NCBI GenBank assembly: GCA_028716265.1
Contig: JAQUQD010000029.1
Coordinates: 1-36,238 of the forward strand
Direction of reading: 5' to 3'
DNA length: 36,238 nt
From: Bacteroidales bacterium
GTDB lineage: Bacteria > Bacteroidota > Bacteroidia > Bacteroidales > JAGONC01
The position numbers and the translations under genes are program-made. Positions 1 to 8,514 of this stretch are shown here, in pieces; the stretch's first letter is position 1; every line of letters starts with the position of its first letter. The notes beneath the pieces were generated by a model that saw nothing but the letters and a program-made list of their open reading frames with translations, was not told the DNA's origin and ran no database searches.

Positions 1-1
1 G

Positions 2-121
2 GAGGGATTTAATAATAAAATCAAAGTACTTAAGCGAAGAGCCTATGGGTACAGAGATATGGAATATTTCGCCTTGAAAATTTATGCCCTTCATGAGAAC
101 AGGTACGGATTATTGCGATGA
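2..121 (+). CDS. ISL3-family transposase, C-terminal end (partial at left edge)
   Basis: An open frame runs from the window edge to a TGA at 119-121 and encodes about 39 residues, including KVLKRRAYGYRDMEYFALKI. That segment is the conserved C-terminus of the DDE transposase of ISL3-family insertion sequences (IS204/IS1001/IS1165 group). The rest of the gene lies outside the window. The N-terminus of a transposase of the same family begins at 36170 at the other edge, so both contig ends probably fall in copies of one repeated element. The terminal inverted repeat of this copy should lie just after the stop codon, roughly 122-158. I see only weak similarity there to the upstream end of the right-edge copy. 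Confidence 0.85.
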   Translation, partial: EGFNNKIKVLKRRAYGYRDMEYFALKIYALHENRYGLLR

Positions 122-159
122 ACCAAATTTATAATACACCAACTTTGGATAGCAAAAGA

Positions 160-834
160 ATGAAATCTACAAAATTAATTAGTAAACTCGGGAAGATCTT
201 GAAGATCAGGAAAATCCATAAAGTGTTCCCGGGATCAGTAAATTACTGGGAGGAAAGGTATGCAAAAGGAGGCACTTCAGGGGCCGGTTCATATAACAGA
301 CTCGCCGAGTTTAAAGCCGGCGTAATCAACTCTTTTATCCTGGATCACCACATTCAGACGGTTCTTGAACTTGGATGCGGTGACGGGAATCAGTTGTTAT
401 ATGCCCATTATCCGAAATACATTGGATTGGATGTTTCGGTTTATGCAATAAGGAAATGCATCTCCCTCTTCAAAAATGACTTCACAAAAAGCTTCTATTT
501 ATATGATTCCCTGGCTTTTATGGACAATCATAAATTATTTGCCTGCGATCTGACTTTATCGTTGGATGTCATTTTCCATTTGATTGAAGACGAGATCTTT
601 GACAGTTACATGAATCATCTTTTCGATCATTCCAATCATTATGTCATCATTTATTCAAGTAACTGTGACACACCTCAGACATTTCATGAGCGTGACAGGA
701 AGTTCTCCGATTGGGTAGAGAAAAACAAAAAAGAATGGATATTGATAAAGATGATTGAAAATGCTTATAAGAATGATCAAAGGGATCCTATGAACGCGTC
801 AAAGTCTGATTTTTACATCTATGAGAAGAAATAA
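160..834 (+). CDS. Class I SAM-dependent methyltransferase
   Basis: This is a small cytoplasmic methyltransferase of the Rossmann type. The SAM-binding motif I reads VLELGCGDGNQ, followed by YIGLDVS, with WEERYAKGGTSGAGSY near the N-terminus, a pattern common in uncharacterised methyltransferases near polysaccharide genes. The substrate is unknown. The frame is open from an ATG at 118, but that codon overlaps the stop of the upstream transposase, so the first residues would come from IS DNA. I prefer the ATG at 160, which puts about 30 residues before WEERY (224 aa). The IS insertion may have removed the native promoter and perhaps the native start. It is unlike the minus-strand block that follows and could be the last gene of a surface-polysaccharide locus cut off by the IS. 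Confidence 0.75.
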   Translation: MKSTKLISKLGKILKIRKIHKVFPGSVNYWEERYAKGGTSGAGSYNRLAEFKAGVINSFILDHHIQTVLELGCGDGNQLLYAHYPKYIGLDVSVYAIRKCISLFKNDFTKSFYLYDSLAFMDNHKLFACDLTLSLDVIFHLIEDEIFDSYMNHLFDHSNHYVIIYSSNCDTPQTFHERDRKFSDWVEKNKKEWILIKMIENAYKNDQRDPMNASKSDFYIYEKK

Positions 835-865
835 TACCATGAACAGATGGATGTAATGCTGCCAG

Positions 866-2179
866 CTACTTGAGATCATGACTTTCCAACAATTCATTCA
901 ATATATCTGACAGGAAGCCCGTCTGTTTTCTTCTTGTCAGCCAGGTTAGATTGTTTGTCTTTAAACAAAGAGTATCTTTCTTATATTTATTAAAATAGTT
1001 AAGAAGTTGGGTGTACAGTCCCTGTTCATCATTTATCTTCACGATACTTCCAGTATTGAACTCCCTGATGATTCCCGCCGCATCCCCATCCTCAGGACCA
1101 ATAAACAGTATCGGACGCCGGGCCGCCAGGTACTCGAACAGCTTCCCGGTGACGATCAGGCGTGCCCCTGGATCCGGATTGATCAGCAACAGCAGTACCT
1201 GAGACCGCTGCATCTCCTTTACCATCTTGTCATGTTCAAGGTAAGGAATGCGCAGAAGAAACGGAGTCAGTCCATGTACTTCAATGGATTCCATAACGCT
1301 ATGGTCAACCTGTCCCACCATTTTGATCTTCAGTACCCTGGCAAAATCAGGAAGTTCTTTGACCATATCGCCCAATATCTGCCATAAAACGACCGGGTTA
1401 GCTTTTTGACTGAGCGAGCCGAAGTGGGCCATACTGAAAAATGGATCCAGTTCCACTGCTCCGTTTTTAAAATCCTCTTCATCATATCCATTGGTGATGA
1501 CAGGATAAGGGCGGTCGACGATCTGCCTGAAATCATCCGCCATTCCCTGGCTGACAACAGTGATCCTGTCGGCTGTACGGAGTACCTGTTTCTCGAAGTA
1601 TTGATGCTTATGGTCGGCCCATTTCATCAGATGCAACTCTCTGTAAAAATCCACCTGGGTCCAGGGATCCCTGAAATCGGCCAGCCAGGGCAGGCCCACT
1701 TCCTTTTTCAATTTCAGTCCGATCATATGCACTGACATGGGAGGCCCGGTGGTGATGATCGCATCCACCGGATTATCTTTCAGGTACGTTGCAAGAAACT
1801 TTGCAGAGGGCTTTATCCAGAACTTACGGGCATCCGGGATGAAAAAATTCCCGCGGATCCAGAGTGACAATGCCTGAAGCCCTTTAGAAGTCCTCCTTTC
1901 CATGATAAATCCGGCTCCCATCCGGTCGTTTTTTTTACGGCCGGTCAGTATTTTATAGATCTTGAATGGCTCCCAGACAGGTCCTTTGAGTATGGTCAGA
2001 TCTGAAGGAACATCCTTCAGCAACGAATGATCATAAACCGGATATTCGGGATTTTCCGGGATAAAAACGACGGGCTCCCAATGATATTCCCGCAGGTACT
2101 TCACAAACTTCAGCCATCGCTGTACGCCGCTCCCGCCACTGGGAGGCCAGTAATACGTTATGACCAGCACTTTTTTCAA
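866..2179 (-). CDS. Glycosyltransferase family 4-like protein
   Basis: A 437-residue protein with the two-domain layout of GT-B glycosyltransferases. It starts MKKVLVITYYWPPSGGSGVQ, the typical N-terminal strand and glycine-rich loop of GT4-like enzymes. It continues with ITTGPPMSVHMIGLKLKK and ends with a sugar-nucleotide-binding half containing GKLFEYLAARRPILFIGP, where the glutamate belongs to the usual EX7E-type motif. It likely adds a sugar to a lipid-linked or surface polysaccharide at the cytoplasmic face of the inner membrane; donor and acceptor cannot be read. It begins about 20 bases after the stop of the YfhO-type membrane protein and is probably cotranscribed with it. Full length for the family. 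Confidence 0.85.
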   Translation of the reverse strand: MKKVLVITYYWPPSGGSGVQRWLKFVKYLREYHWEPVVFIPENPEYPVYDHSLLKDVPSDLTILKGPVWEPFKIYKILTGRKKNDRMGAGFIMERRTSKGLQALSLWIRGNFFIPDARKFWIKPSAKFLATYLKDNPVDAIITTGPPMSVHMIGLKLKKEVGLPWLADFRDPWTQVDFYRELHLMKWADHKHQYFEKQVLRTADRITVVSQGMADDFRQIVDRPYPVITNGYDEEDFKNGAVELDPFFSMAHFGSLSQKANPVVLWQILGDMVKELPDFARVLKIKMVGQVDHSVMESIEVHGLTPFLLRIPYLEHDKMVKEMQRSQVLLLLINPDPGARLIVTGKLFEYLAARRPILFIGPEDGDAAGIIREFNTGSIVKINDEQGLYTQLLNYFNKYKKDTLCLKTNNLTWLTRRKQTGFLSDILNELLESHDLK

Positions 2180-2199
2180 CAGGACGGGATATTATAGCT

Positions 2200-4698
2200 T
2201 TACTTTTTCATTCCCGGTTCCGGAGGATTCAAGGCACCCCTTCGTATTTCCAGAAAGATGGCCGCCAGTAATAAAAGTATCAGTGCCAATGAGAAGATCA
2301 GCGAAATCGTTTCTCCAAGGTGATAGGACCGGGGTTCAAACCTGAATTCAACTTTATGGGAGCCAGCCGGAAGTACCATTGCGCGCAAGACATAATTTGC
2401 CCTGAAGTGCGGTGTTTCAACTCCGTCAACGTACGCATTCCACCCCTTCGGGTAATAGATCTCTGAAAACACGGCTAACTGATCCGCTTTTGACTGGCTT
2501 TCGTATTCCAGCCTGTTCGGCTGGTAATGTGTCAGCCGGATGGTCGCTGTTGAATCAAAGCTTGTCGAATACGGCTGAACCTCCTCTTTGAAGGATTGAT
2601 TGACAATCATTGCCTTTGCCGGTTCAAAATCATTTAGATCCAGTATCTCCTGGTCAGCATTTTCAACATAGCGGATTTCCGGTACAAACCAGGCATTTCC
2701 AAGCGCATATGGATTTAACAGTGGCCCGGCATCAGGATTATAGATGAAATATTTGGTATTCAGCATTCCGGCAACCTTCAACTGACTTAATCCAAAGGTA
2801 AATATCTGCTGGTCGGGTCTTTCCGTGATCAGCTTCACCAATTTCTCCCGTTCCCCGGATAAATGGTAATCGTACAGTTCCTGGTATCTTTTCATTTTAA
2901 CCGCATGATACCCGCCGATGTTTTTGTGGAAATAGGAAGTCCGGGCAGATTTGTCAAAGTCTTCCGTCAGGTTCCAGACCCTGAAATAGAGAGTTTTATC
3001 CGCCAGGATCTGTTGATCAGCTGTAGTGGCCTGATAAGGTTTTTCGAGTGCAGATTTACGGACAAAATCATCCGAATTCAGATATCGTCTGTCGACAGGC
3101 CATAAATCGATCAGGATGATCAAACCGATTGAAACCAGCATGACAGGTTTTTTGATCTTCCCGGAAAGATAGAATCTGATCAGCGCATAGGTCAAACCCA
3201 TGAAGATGAGTGATCGCAGTGCATCCAGCCTGAGCAGCCGCATGCGGTCTTCCCTGAGTGCTGCCATGAACCAGTCGGGATATTTATACTGTGCATCGTT
3301 GACGGAGGCAAAATCAAACAGGCTTGAGGCGAAGACAAGAATGAAAAGAGCAATCCCTCCCAGAATAGCAAATGCGTAGGTAAGGATACGATTCAAGTTC
3401 GGAATGTTCTTCGGTTCATTCACAATTTTATTCAGTGCCAGAAAACCCAGCAAGGGAATCGTCACCTCAGCGATGACCAGGGTCATCGAGACTGCCCGGA
3501 ACTTATTATATCCCGGCACATAATGCATGAAGAAGTTGGTCAGGGGCATGAAGTGGTGCCCCCAGGCCAGCAGGATCGAAAGGATGGTCAGGGCCAGCAT
3601 CCACCACTTCGCGGGACCCCTGAGGATGAACAGGCCCGCGATGAACAGGAGCAGTACAGCTGCTCCAACATAAACAGGACCGGATGTAAAGGGCTGGTCA
3701 CCCCAGTAAAGCGGTAATTGCTGCATGATCTGCCGGCTGTTGGGGACATTATTGTCGGCTAGTATGCGGTAGGTGGCCGAGTTATCACCCAGGGTGCCAA
3801 AGGATGAACCTCCGTACAGGTTGGGGATAAGCAGGGTCATGGTTTCAGGGATACCATAACTCCAGCTGGTGGCATAGCTTTTATCCAGACCTGAGGTTTG
3901 ATCTTCCTTGTTGAAGGTTAGTTCGGATTTGCCACGGGTGGAGTAGATGCTTTGCTCGTAGGTGGTCCACAACCGGGAAGTGTTCACTGCAACAGCCATC
4001 AGGGCTGCAACGACCAGGATAGATGAAGCCCTGAAGAAGTGAGCAAAGGTTTTCTCCCGGATCGTCCTGATGATTTCCGCAATGGCCAGGAAAATAACAA
4101 TGATGAGCAGATAATAGGTGATCTGAAGGTGGTTGGCGTTGATTTCCAGGCTGAGAAACAGGGCCGTAAGGATCCCGCCCAGGAGGTATTTACCCCGGTA
4201 GGTGAGGATGATCCCTGCAAGCACGGGTGCCATATAACTGATGGCAAGTGCCTTTGTGTTGTGACCGGCTTCCAGGATGATGAAAAAATAAGAGGAGAGG
4301 GCAAAGCCAATGGCCCCAATGAGGCTGATCCACCGATCCACCTTTAATGACAGCAACAGGATAAAAAAACCAAGGAAATAGAGGAATACGATGCCCATGG
4401 GGTGAGGCAATCCAAGTTTTAGTACCTTATCGACCGATGAGATCAGGTTAGCAGGAAACCTGGTCGAGATCAGGTATGCAGGCATTCCGCTGAACATGGA
4501 GTTCGTCCACAGGGGTTCTTCACCAGTTTTCTCACGGTAATCAACGATTTCCTGAGCGGCCCCCCGAAAGGTAACCGCATCGGTTGATTGTATACCTTTC
4601 CCTTCGAAGACAGGAAAAAGATAGGCCATGGCAAGAATGACAAAAATGACAATGGCGATCAGGTAGGGTGAGATTTGCTTAAAGGTGATGTTCTTCAT
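2200..4698 (-). CDS. YfhO-family polytopic membrane protein
   Basis: An 832-residue inner-membrane protein with an N-terminal hydrophobic segment (IAIVIFVILAMAYLFPVF), many further membrane helices over the first two thirds, a soluble extracytoplasmic region, and a final helix before a short basic tail. The order and motifs such as NSMFSGMPAYLIS and GWNAYVDG near the C-terminus match the YfhO family (GT-C-like fold). Members in Gram-positive bacteria take part in glycosylation of teichoic acids. The Bacteroidota members are conserved but untested. Linkage to a glycosyltransferase 20 bases downstream supports a role in lipid-linked sugar transfer (inference). Length is normal for the family and no frameshift is seen. 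Confidence 0.85.
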   Translation of the reverse strand: MKNITFKQISPYLIAIVIFVILAMAYLFPVFEGKGIQSTDAVTFRGAAQEIVDYREKTGEEPLWTNSMFSGMPAYLISTRFPANLISSVDKVLKLGLPHPMGIVFLYFLGFFILLLSLKVDRWISLIGAIGFALSSYFFIILEAGHNTKALAISYMAPVLAGIILTYRGKYLLGGILTALFLSLEINANHLQITYYLLIIVIFLAIAEIIRTIREKTFAHFFRASSILVVAALMAVAVNTSRLWTTYEQSIYSTRGKSELTFNKEDQTSGLDKSYATSWSYGIPETMTLLIPNLYGGSSFGTLGDNSATYRILADNNVPNSRQIMQQLPLYWGDQPFTSGPVYVGAAVLLLFIAGLFILRGPAKWWMLALTILSILLAWGHHFMPLTNFFMHYVPGYNKFRAVSMTLVIAEVTIPLLGFLALNKIVNEPKNIPNLNRILTYAFAILGGIALFILVFASSLFDFASVNDAQYKYPDWFMAALREDRMRLLRLDALRSLIFMGLTYALIRFYLSGKIKKPVMLVSIGLIILIDLWPVDRRYLNSDDFVRKSALEKPYQATTADQQILADKTLYFRVWNLTEDFDKSARTSYFHKNIGGYHAVKMKRYQELYDYHLSGEREKLVKLITERPDQQIFTFGLSQLKVAGMLNTKYFIYNPDAGPLLNPYALGNAWFVPEIRYVENADQEILDLNDFEPAKAMIVNQSFKEEVQPYSTSFDSTATIRLTHYQPNRLEYESQSKADQLAVFSEIYYPKGWNAYVDGVETPHFRANYVLRAMVLPAGSHKVEFRFEPRSYHLGETISLIFSLALILLLLAAIFLEIRRGALNPPEPGMKK

Positions 4699-4754
4699 AG
4701 GATCAGGAGATGAATGTTGATGCGAATTTATGATATTTTTAAAGGAACCGGTAC

Positions 4755-4784
4755 AAAAAAAAAGGCCAACCTTTCCGGATGGCC
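4755..4784 (-). terminator. Rho-independent terminator of rpmH
   Basis: Read on the minus strand, GGCCATCC and GGTTGGCC form an 8-base stem (one mismatch) around a short loop, followed by nine T. It lies about 40 bases after the rpmH stop and just before the YfhO gene, so it should separate the two units. Confidence 0.85.
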
Positions 4785-4821
4785 CCTGATAGAATATTTA
4801 CGGGCATCAAAGCCCGGCTAC

Positions 4822-4983
4822 TTAACTTTTATCCAGCTTTTCGTCGGATACGGTGAGCTTCTTTCTTCCTTTCGCCCGGCGTCTTGCCAGTATTTTCCGT
4901 CCATTGTCCGTTGACATCCGTTCCATAAAACCATGTTTATTGCGTCTCTTGCGCTGGGAGGGCTGAAATGTTCTCTTTGACAT
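4822..4983 (-). CDS. rpmH: 50S ribosomal protein L34 (bL34)
   Basis: A 53-residue, strongly basic protein starting [19 protein letters not shown] and continuing with [16 protein letters not shown], an unmistakable L34 with a short C-terminal tail [10 protein letters not shown]34 is a late-assembling protein of the large ribosomal subunit. The start is the only ATG in frame and lies 16-25 bases after a well-formed Bacteroidetes promoter; a hairpin plus T-run terminator follows. The gene is therefore a monocistronic unit. In many bacteria rpmH sits beside rnpA and the origin region. Here rnpA is absent, although dnaN lies about 1.7 kb upstream with the pepD gene between. Confidence 0.97.
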   Translation of the reverse strand: MSKRTFQPSQRKRRNKHGFMERMSTDNGRKILARRRAKGRKKLTVSDEKLDKS

Positions 4984-5005
4984 GATGCTAACTTTTTAGG
5001 GACTG

Positions 5006-5036
5006 CAAAGGTAGAAAGATTTTTTAAACTGGCAAA
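5006..5036 (-). promoter_or_regulatory. Bacteroidetes-type promoter of rpmH
   Basis: On the minus strand TTTG (complement of 5033-5036) is followed by exactly 19 bases and TACCTTTG (complement of 5006-5013). This matches the -33 TTTG and -7 TAnnTTTG elements read by the Bacteroidetes primary sigma factor. The expected start site is near 4999, 15 bases before the rpmH ATG. Confidence 0.85.
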
Positions 5037-5078
5037 ATATTTTATCGATTTCCGTTTCAACCCGTAATTCCATAATCC

Positions 5079-5115
5079 TCAAACAATTTGACAATTTGAC
5101 AGTTTAACAATTGAA
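5079..5115. repeat. Degenerate octamer repeat, 3' of pepD
   Basis: Four to five imperfect 8-base units of the form CAATTTGA / CAGTTTAA / CAATTGAA lie directly after the pepD stop. The same octamer in inverted orientation lies before the pepD start at 6612-6655. Confidence 0.8.
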
Positions 5116-5125
5116 CAATAAATTC

Positions 5126-6586
5126 CTATTTTACCGGAACATTCTTCAGCGTCTCCACGAGAAATTCCCAGAACTTCCCCACCGATTCAATATTGACCTT
5201 TTCGTCGGGTGAGTGAGGATGGCGGATGGTAGGACCGAAAGAGATCATATCCCAGTGAGGGTAGGCGGCTCCCATAATACCACATTCCAGTCCGGCGTGG
5301 ATCGCTTTGATCGCGGGTACCTTGCCAAATCTCTTCGTGTACACCTCTAGCATTTCCTTCAGGATGGGTGAATCCGGATTGGGTTTCCAACCCGGGTAAC
5401 TTCCATCAAACCAGACCTCGGCGCCTGCCAGTTTGAAAACACTTTCAATGGCATAACCCAGGTCTTCCTTGGCTGAATCTACCGAACTCCTCATCAGGCA
5501 CTGGATCATCACCTCCTTTTGACCGGATCTCACGGTGGAAAGGTTATTGGATGTTTCAACCACTCCGGGCATGGTGTCACTCATGCGCACCACTCCATTC
5601 GGACAGCCATAAATGGCACGGATAAGCCGGTTCTGACTTCTTCTGTCCATAACAAATGCAGGCAGGCCGACCGGGATGGCTTCGATCTGCAGGCTGGGTT
5701 CTGTCACCGACAGTTCTTTTTTTACTGTCTGGAAAAATTCCATAACACATTTCTCAAATTTCTTCTTGTTCCCGGAAGGAATGGTCAGTAACGCTGAAGC
5801 ATCCCTGGGAATGGCATTGCGTAGATTTCCCCCGTCAATGGAGGTCAACCGCATACGGTGGTGTTTTTGGCAGTGCAGCAGGTAACGAAAGAGGATCTTG
5901 TTGGAGTTTCCCCGGCCCAGGTGAATATCCAGACCAGAATGCCCTCCCTTGAGTCCTCCGATAACCAGCTTATAGGCGATCCGGTCAGCGGGGACCGGTT
6001 CCTCCCTGAACTTCATGCGGATATTGGCATTGGTGCCACCGGCGCAACCCACATAAAGCTCACCTTCATCCTCCGAATCCAGGTTCAGGAGTATGTCTCC
6101 GTCCAGCAGTCCGGACTTAAGCCCGAATGCACCGGTCATTCCGGTTTCTTCATCAATGGTGAAAAGGGCTTCCAGTGGCCCGTGTTTCAATTCCCTGGAT
6201 TCCAGGACTGCCATCGAGGCAGCCACTCCCATGCCATTGTCGGAGCCCAGCGTTGTACCCCGGGCTGCCACCCATTCACCGTCAACGTGAGCCTGGATGG
6301 CGTCTTTTTCAAAATTAAAATCAACATCCGTATTTTTTTGAGGGACCATATCCAGGTGACCCTGAAGGATGATACCCTTTCGATTTTCCATTCCGGGTGT
6401 GGCCGGCTTTTTGATGATCACATTACCCACCTCATCCACGATGGTCTTCAATCCAAGCCCCTTACCGAATTCAACCATGAACTGAACGACTTTGTGTTCC
6501 TTTTTGGAAGGACGCGGGATTTGTGTCAGCGAATAAAAATGTTTCCAAACGTTCTTTGGTTCCAGTCCTGAAATTTCTTTGCTCAT
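5126..6586 (-). CDS. pepD: Aminoacyl-histidine dipeptidase (peptidase family M20)
   Basis: A 486-residue cytosolic metallodipeptidase that cleaves Xaa-His and other dipeptides such as carnosine. The two-zinc site of family M20 is visible: H77 and D79 in GHLDMV, the bridging D116 in GSDNGMG, the catalytic pair E146-E147 in IDEETGM, D170 in LNLDSED, and a C-terminal histidine in HAGLECG. The middle part holds the dimerisation (lid) domain. The length is typical of PepD rather than of shorter M20 peptidases. The start at 6586 is preceded on the minus strand by GGGAGG nine bases upstream, an unusually strong Shine-Dalgarno for this phylum. The gene is flanked on both sides by octamer repeats. Confidence 0.95.
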   Translation of the reverse strand: MSKEISGLEPKNVWKHFYSLTQIPRPSKKEHKVVQFMVEFGKGLGLKTIVDEVGNVIIKKPATPGMENRKGIILQGHLDMVPQKNTDVDFNFEKDAIQAHVDGEWVAARGTTLGSDNGMGVAASMAVLESRELKHGPLEALFTIDEETGMTGAFGLKSGLLDGDILLNLDSEDEGELYVGCAGGTNANIRMKFREEPVPADRIAYKLVIGGLKGGHSGLDIHLGRGNSNKILFRYLLHCQKHHRMRLTSIDGGNLRNAIPRDASALLTIPSGNKKKFEKCVMEFFQTVKKELSVTEPSLQIEAIPVGLPAFVMDRRSQNRLIRAIYGCPNGVVRMSDTMPGVVETSNNLSTVRSGQKEVMIQCLMRSSVDSAKEDLGYAIESVFKLAGAEVWFDGSYPGWKPNPDSPILKEMLEVYTKRFGKVPAIKAIHAGLECGIMGAAYPHWDMISFGPTIRHPHSPDEKVNIESVGKFWEFLVETLKNVPVK

Positions 6587-6611
6587 AAAACTTTACCTCC
6601 CTATGGATTCT

Positions 6612-6655
6612 ATTGTTAAATTGTTAAATTGTTAAATTGTTAAATTGTTAAATTG
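6612..6655. repeat. Octamer tandem repeat (ATTGTTAA)5 upstream of pepD
   Basis: Five perfect consecutive copies of ATTGTTAA plus a half unit. They lie 26-70 bases before the pepD start, where its promoter would be expected, and abut the heptamer array at 6656. The unit is the reverse complement of the octamer found downstream of pepD. Confidence 0.95.
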
Positions 6656-6718
6656 CTGACTGCTGACTGCTGACTGCTGACTGCTGACTGTTGACTGCTG
6701 GTTGCCGACTGGCTACTG
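6656..6718. repeat. Heptamer tandem repeat (CTGACTG)n overlapping the dnaN stop
   Basis: Nine consecutive 7-base units: five perfect CTGACTG, then TTGACTG, CTGGTTG, CCGACTG and GCTACTG. The degenerate last unit contains the dnaN stop codon (complement of 6713-6715), so the repeat seems to have grown outward from the gene end. Confidence 0.95.
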
Positions 6719-7837
6719 ATTCAGCATCACCGGCATGACCAGCATCAGCAGTTCCTCCACTTTGTTTTCATCATCCATCGGAATGATAAGCCCGGCACGG
6801 TTGGGAGCCGACATTTCGAGCCGGAGCTGTTCAGTGTCCACGTTTCCAACCATTTCCTGCAGGAAGCGGGAATTAAATCCGATCTCGATGGAATCACCCT
6901 GGTAACTGCAGCTGAGCCTTTCTTTGGCTTCATTGGAGAAATCGATGTCTTCCGCCGACATCGTGAGCTCCTTGCCGCTTATCCTGAGGCGGACCTGATG
7001 CGTAGATTGATTGGCAAACAACGCGATACGCTTTATGGAGTTCAGGAATAAAGCTTTGTCGATGAGCAATACGTTGGGATTGTCGCGGGGAATGACTGCT
7101 TCATAGTTGGGATATTTACCCTCGATCAGACGGCACACCAGATGAACGTTCTCGAAGGTAAAAAAGGCATTGGTTTGATTGTATTCGATCGTCACTGGAA
7201 ATTCTTTGTTGACTAGAAGGGACTTCAGTTGGTTAAGAGGCTTTTTGGGCAGTATGAACGAAACGGTTTCCTCAGACCTGGAGTCCAGCCGTCGGTAACG
7301 CACCAGTTTGTGCGCATCTGTAGCCACAAAGGTCAGGTCGCTGGGAGATAACTGGCAAAACACCCCCGACATGACGGGGCGCAATTCATCGCTGCCGGCG
7401 GCAAAAACCGTTTTGTTGATTGCTTTTGCCAGCGTGGAGCAGTCCAGGGTTAGGGTGGTCACGTTCTCTTTCACAGGTACCTTGGGAAACTCATCGCTGT
7501 TATGTCCAGTCAGTTTATATTTTCCCTCACCCGTTGAGATTTCCACACCGAAAGTTTCATCATTGATCGTGAAGGTAAGCGGCATGTCGCTGAACGTCTT
7601 CAACGTATCAATGAGGATCTTGGCGGGGATAGCCACAACACCCGGCTCTTCAGCCTTCGTCGTCTGGATCGAAACGGTCATGGTCGTTTCCAGGTCGGAC
7701 GCTGTGATCTCCAGTTCATCTTCCTTCAGACGGAAAAGGAAATCATCCAGAATAGGAAGAGTATTGGCTGCATTCAGGACTCCGCTGATCGCCTGAAGAT
7801 TTCTTAATAGGGACGTACTCGATACAATGAACTTCAT
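6713..7837 (-). CDS. dnaN: DNA polymerase III subunit beta (sliding clamp)
   Basis: A 374-residue protein with the three consecutive clamp domains of the beta subunit. It begins MKFIVSSTSLLRNLQAISGV, includes the domain-1/2 pattern LPILDDFLFRL and DLETTMTV, and ends EELLMLVMPVMLNQ, a clear form of the conserved C-terminal motif. The homodimer encircles DNA and tethers the replicative polymerase. Length equals the family norm. It is not beside dnaA or recF here, as is common in Bacteroidota. Its stop codon lies inside a heptamer repeat array. The 113 bases upstream are AT-rich and hold no promoter I can identify with confidence. Confidence 0.97.
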   Translation of the reverse strand: MKFIVSSTSLLRNLQAISGVLNAANTLPILDDFLFRLKEDELEITASDLETTMTVSIQTTKAEEPGVVAIPAKILIDTLKTFSDMPLTFTINDETFGVEISTGEGKYKLTGHNSDEFPKVPVKENVTTLTLDCSTLAKAINKTVFAAGSDELRPVMSGVFCQLSPSDLTFVATDAHKLVRYRRLDSRSEETVSFILPKKPLNQLKSLLVNKEFPVTIEYNQTNAFFTFENVHLVCRLIEGKYPNYEAVIPRDNPNVLLIDKALFLNSIKRIALFANQSTHQVRLRISGKELTMSAEDIDFSNEAKERLSCSYQGDSIEIGFNSRFLQEMVGNVDTEQLRLEMSAPNRAGLIIPMDDENKVEELLMLVMPVMLNQ

Positions 7838-7950
7838 ATTCTGCGCTTCTTTAAAGGTTAATTTTTGTAAAAATATTAAAAATTCGGAATCAAACGTTCA
7901 AAAGCGAAATATTTGCAATCCGAACGTGATTTGTATCATTCTATTGAAAA

Positions 7951-8514
7951 TCAATTTCTTAATATCGTATAGGTGCCGTCCAGCCTCACCTTGATGATCA
8001 TTGATGCTTTCATGGTATTGATTTTATCCCTGTTGTAGTTCACCGCATAATCGACCTTGGTGACCAGTTCTTTCGAAATATTGCTGAAGATCCGGGGAGG
8101 GGGTTCGTTCGAAAAATTGGCTGAGGTTGACACAATGGGTTTCCCAAAGTAACTGATCAGTCTCTGGCAGAACACGTCCTTTACGATGCGGATTGCGATG
8201 GACTGATCCGGTGCGATGACGTTTCTGGCCAGATTCCTTGCTCCCGGATAAACGACCGTGAGTGGGGCCTCAACGCTGGGCAGCAGGTCCCAGATAATCT
8301 CAGGCACTTTTTCCACATAATGCTCAAGTTTCTCGGGCTGGTCAAGAAGGACAATAAAACTTTTCCGCTCCGTCCGGTTCTTCAGCTGAATGATCTTTTC
8401 AACGGCTTTATAATTGGTGGCATCGCAGCCAATACCCCAGATGGTATCGGTGGGATAAAGGATGGTTCCGCCCGATCGGAGCACTCTTGCCGCATTCATT
8501 ATTTCTTCTCTCAT
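7951..8514 (-). CDS. tsaC: L-threonylcarbamoyladenylate synthase (Sua5/YrdC/YwlC family)
   Basis: A 187-residue enzyme making threonylcarbamoyl-AMP from threonine, bicarbonate and ATP, the first step of t6A37 modification of ANN-decoding tRNAs. The YrdC-fold landmarks are PTDTIWGIGCDA near the N-terminus, KSFIVLL, SIAIRIVKD and GKPIVSTSANFSNEPPP. The frame is open to 8562, but the ATG at 8514 (MREEIMNAARVL) overlaps the upstream glycosyltransferase stop as ATGA and gives the expected N-terminus, so I chose it. It has only the YrdC domain and no Sua5 C-terminal domain. Translational coupling with the upstream GT9 gene is likely. Confidence 0.93.
   Translation of the reverse strand: MREEIMNAARVLRSGGTILYPTDTIWGIGCDATNYKAVEKIIQLKNRTERKSFIVLLDQPEKLEHYVEKVPEIIWDLLPSVEAPLTVVYPGARNLARNVIAPDQSIAIRIVKDVFCQRLISYFGKPIVSTSANFSNEPPPRIFSNISKELVTKVDYAVNYNRDKINTMKASMIIKVRLDGTYTILRN

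Noticed and set aside
1007-1735. Plus-strand open frames opposite the glycosyltransferase
   Set aside because: They are antisense shadows of a well-supported GT-B gene with no motif or start context; the same applies to other long antisense frames over YfhO, pepD, nadE and folP.
4818-5060. An 80-residue minus-strand frame over the rpmH region
   Set aside because: It is a shifted reading of the L34 gene. The 53-residue frame at 4822-4983 is the true product with strong family similarity, promoter and terminator.
6612-6718. CRISPR-like array
   Set aside because: Units are only 7 and 8 bases with no spacers and no cas genes; these are simple tandem repeats.
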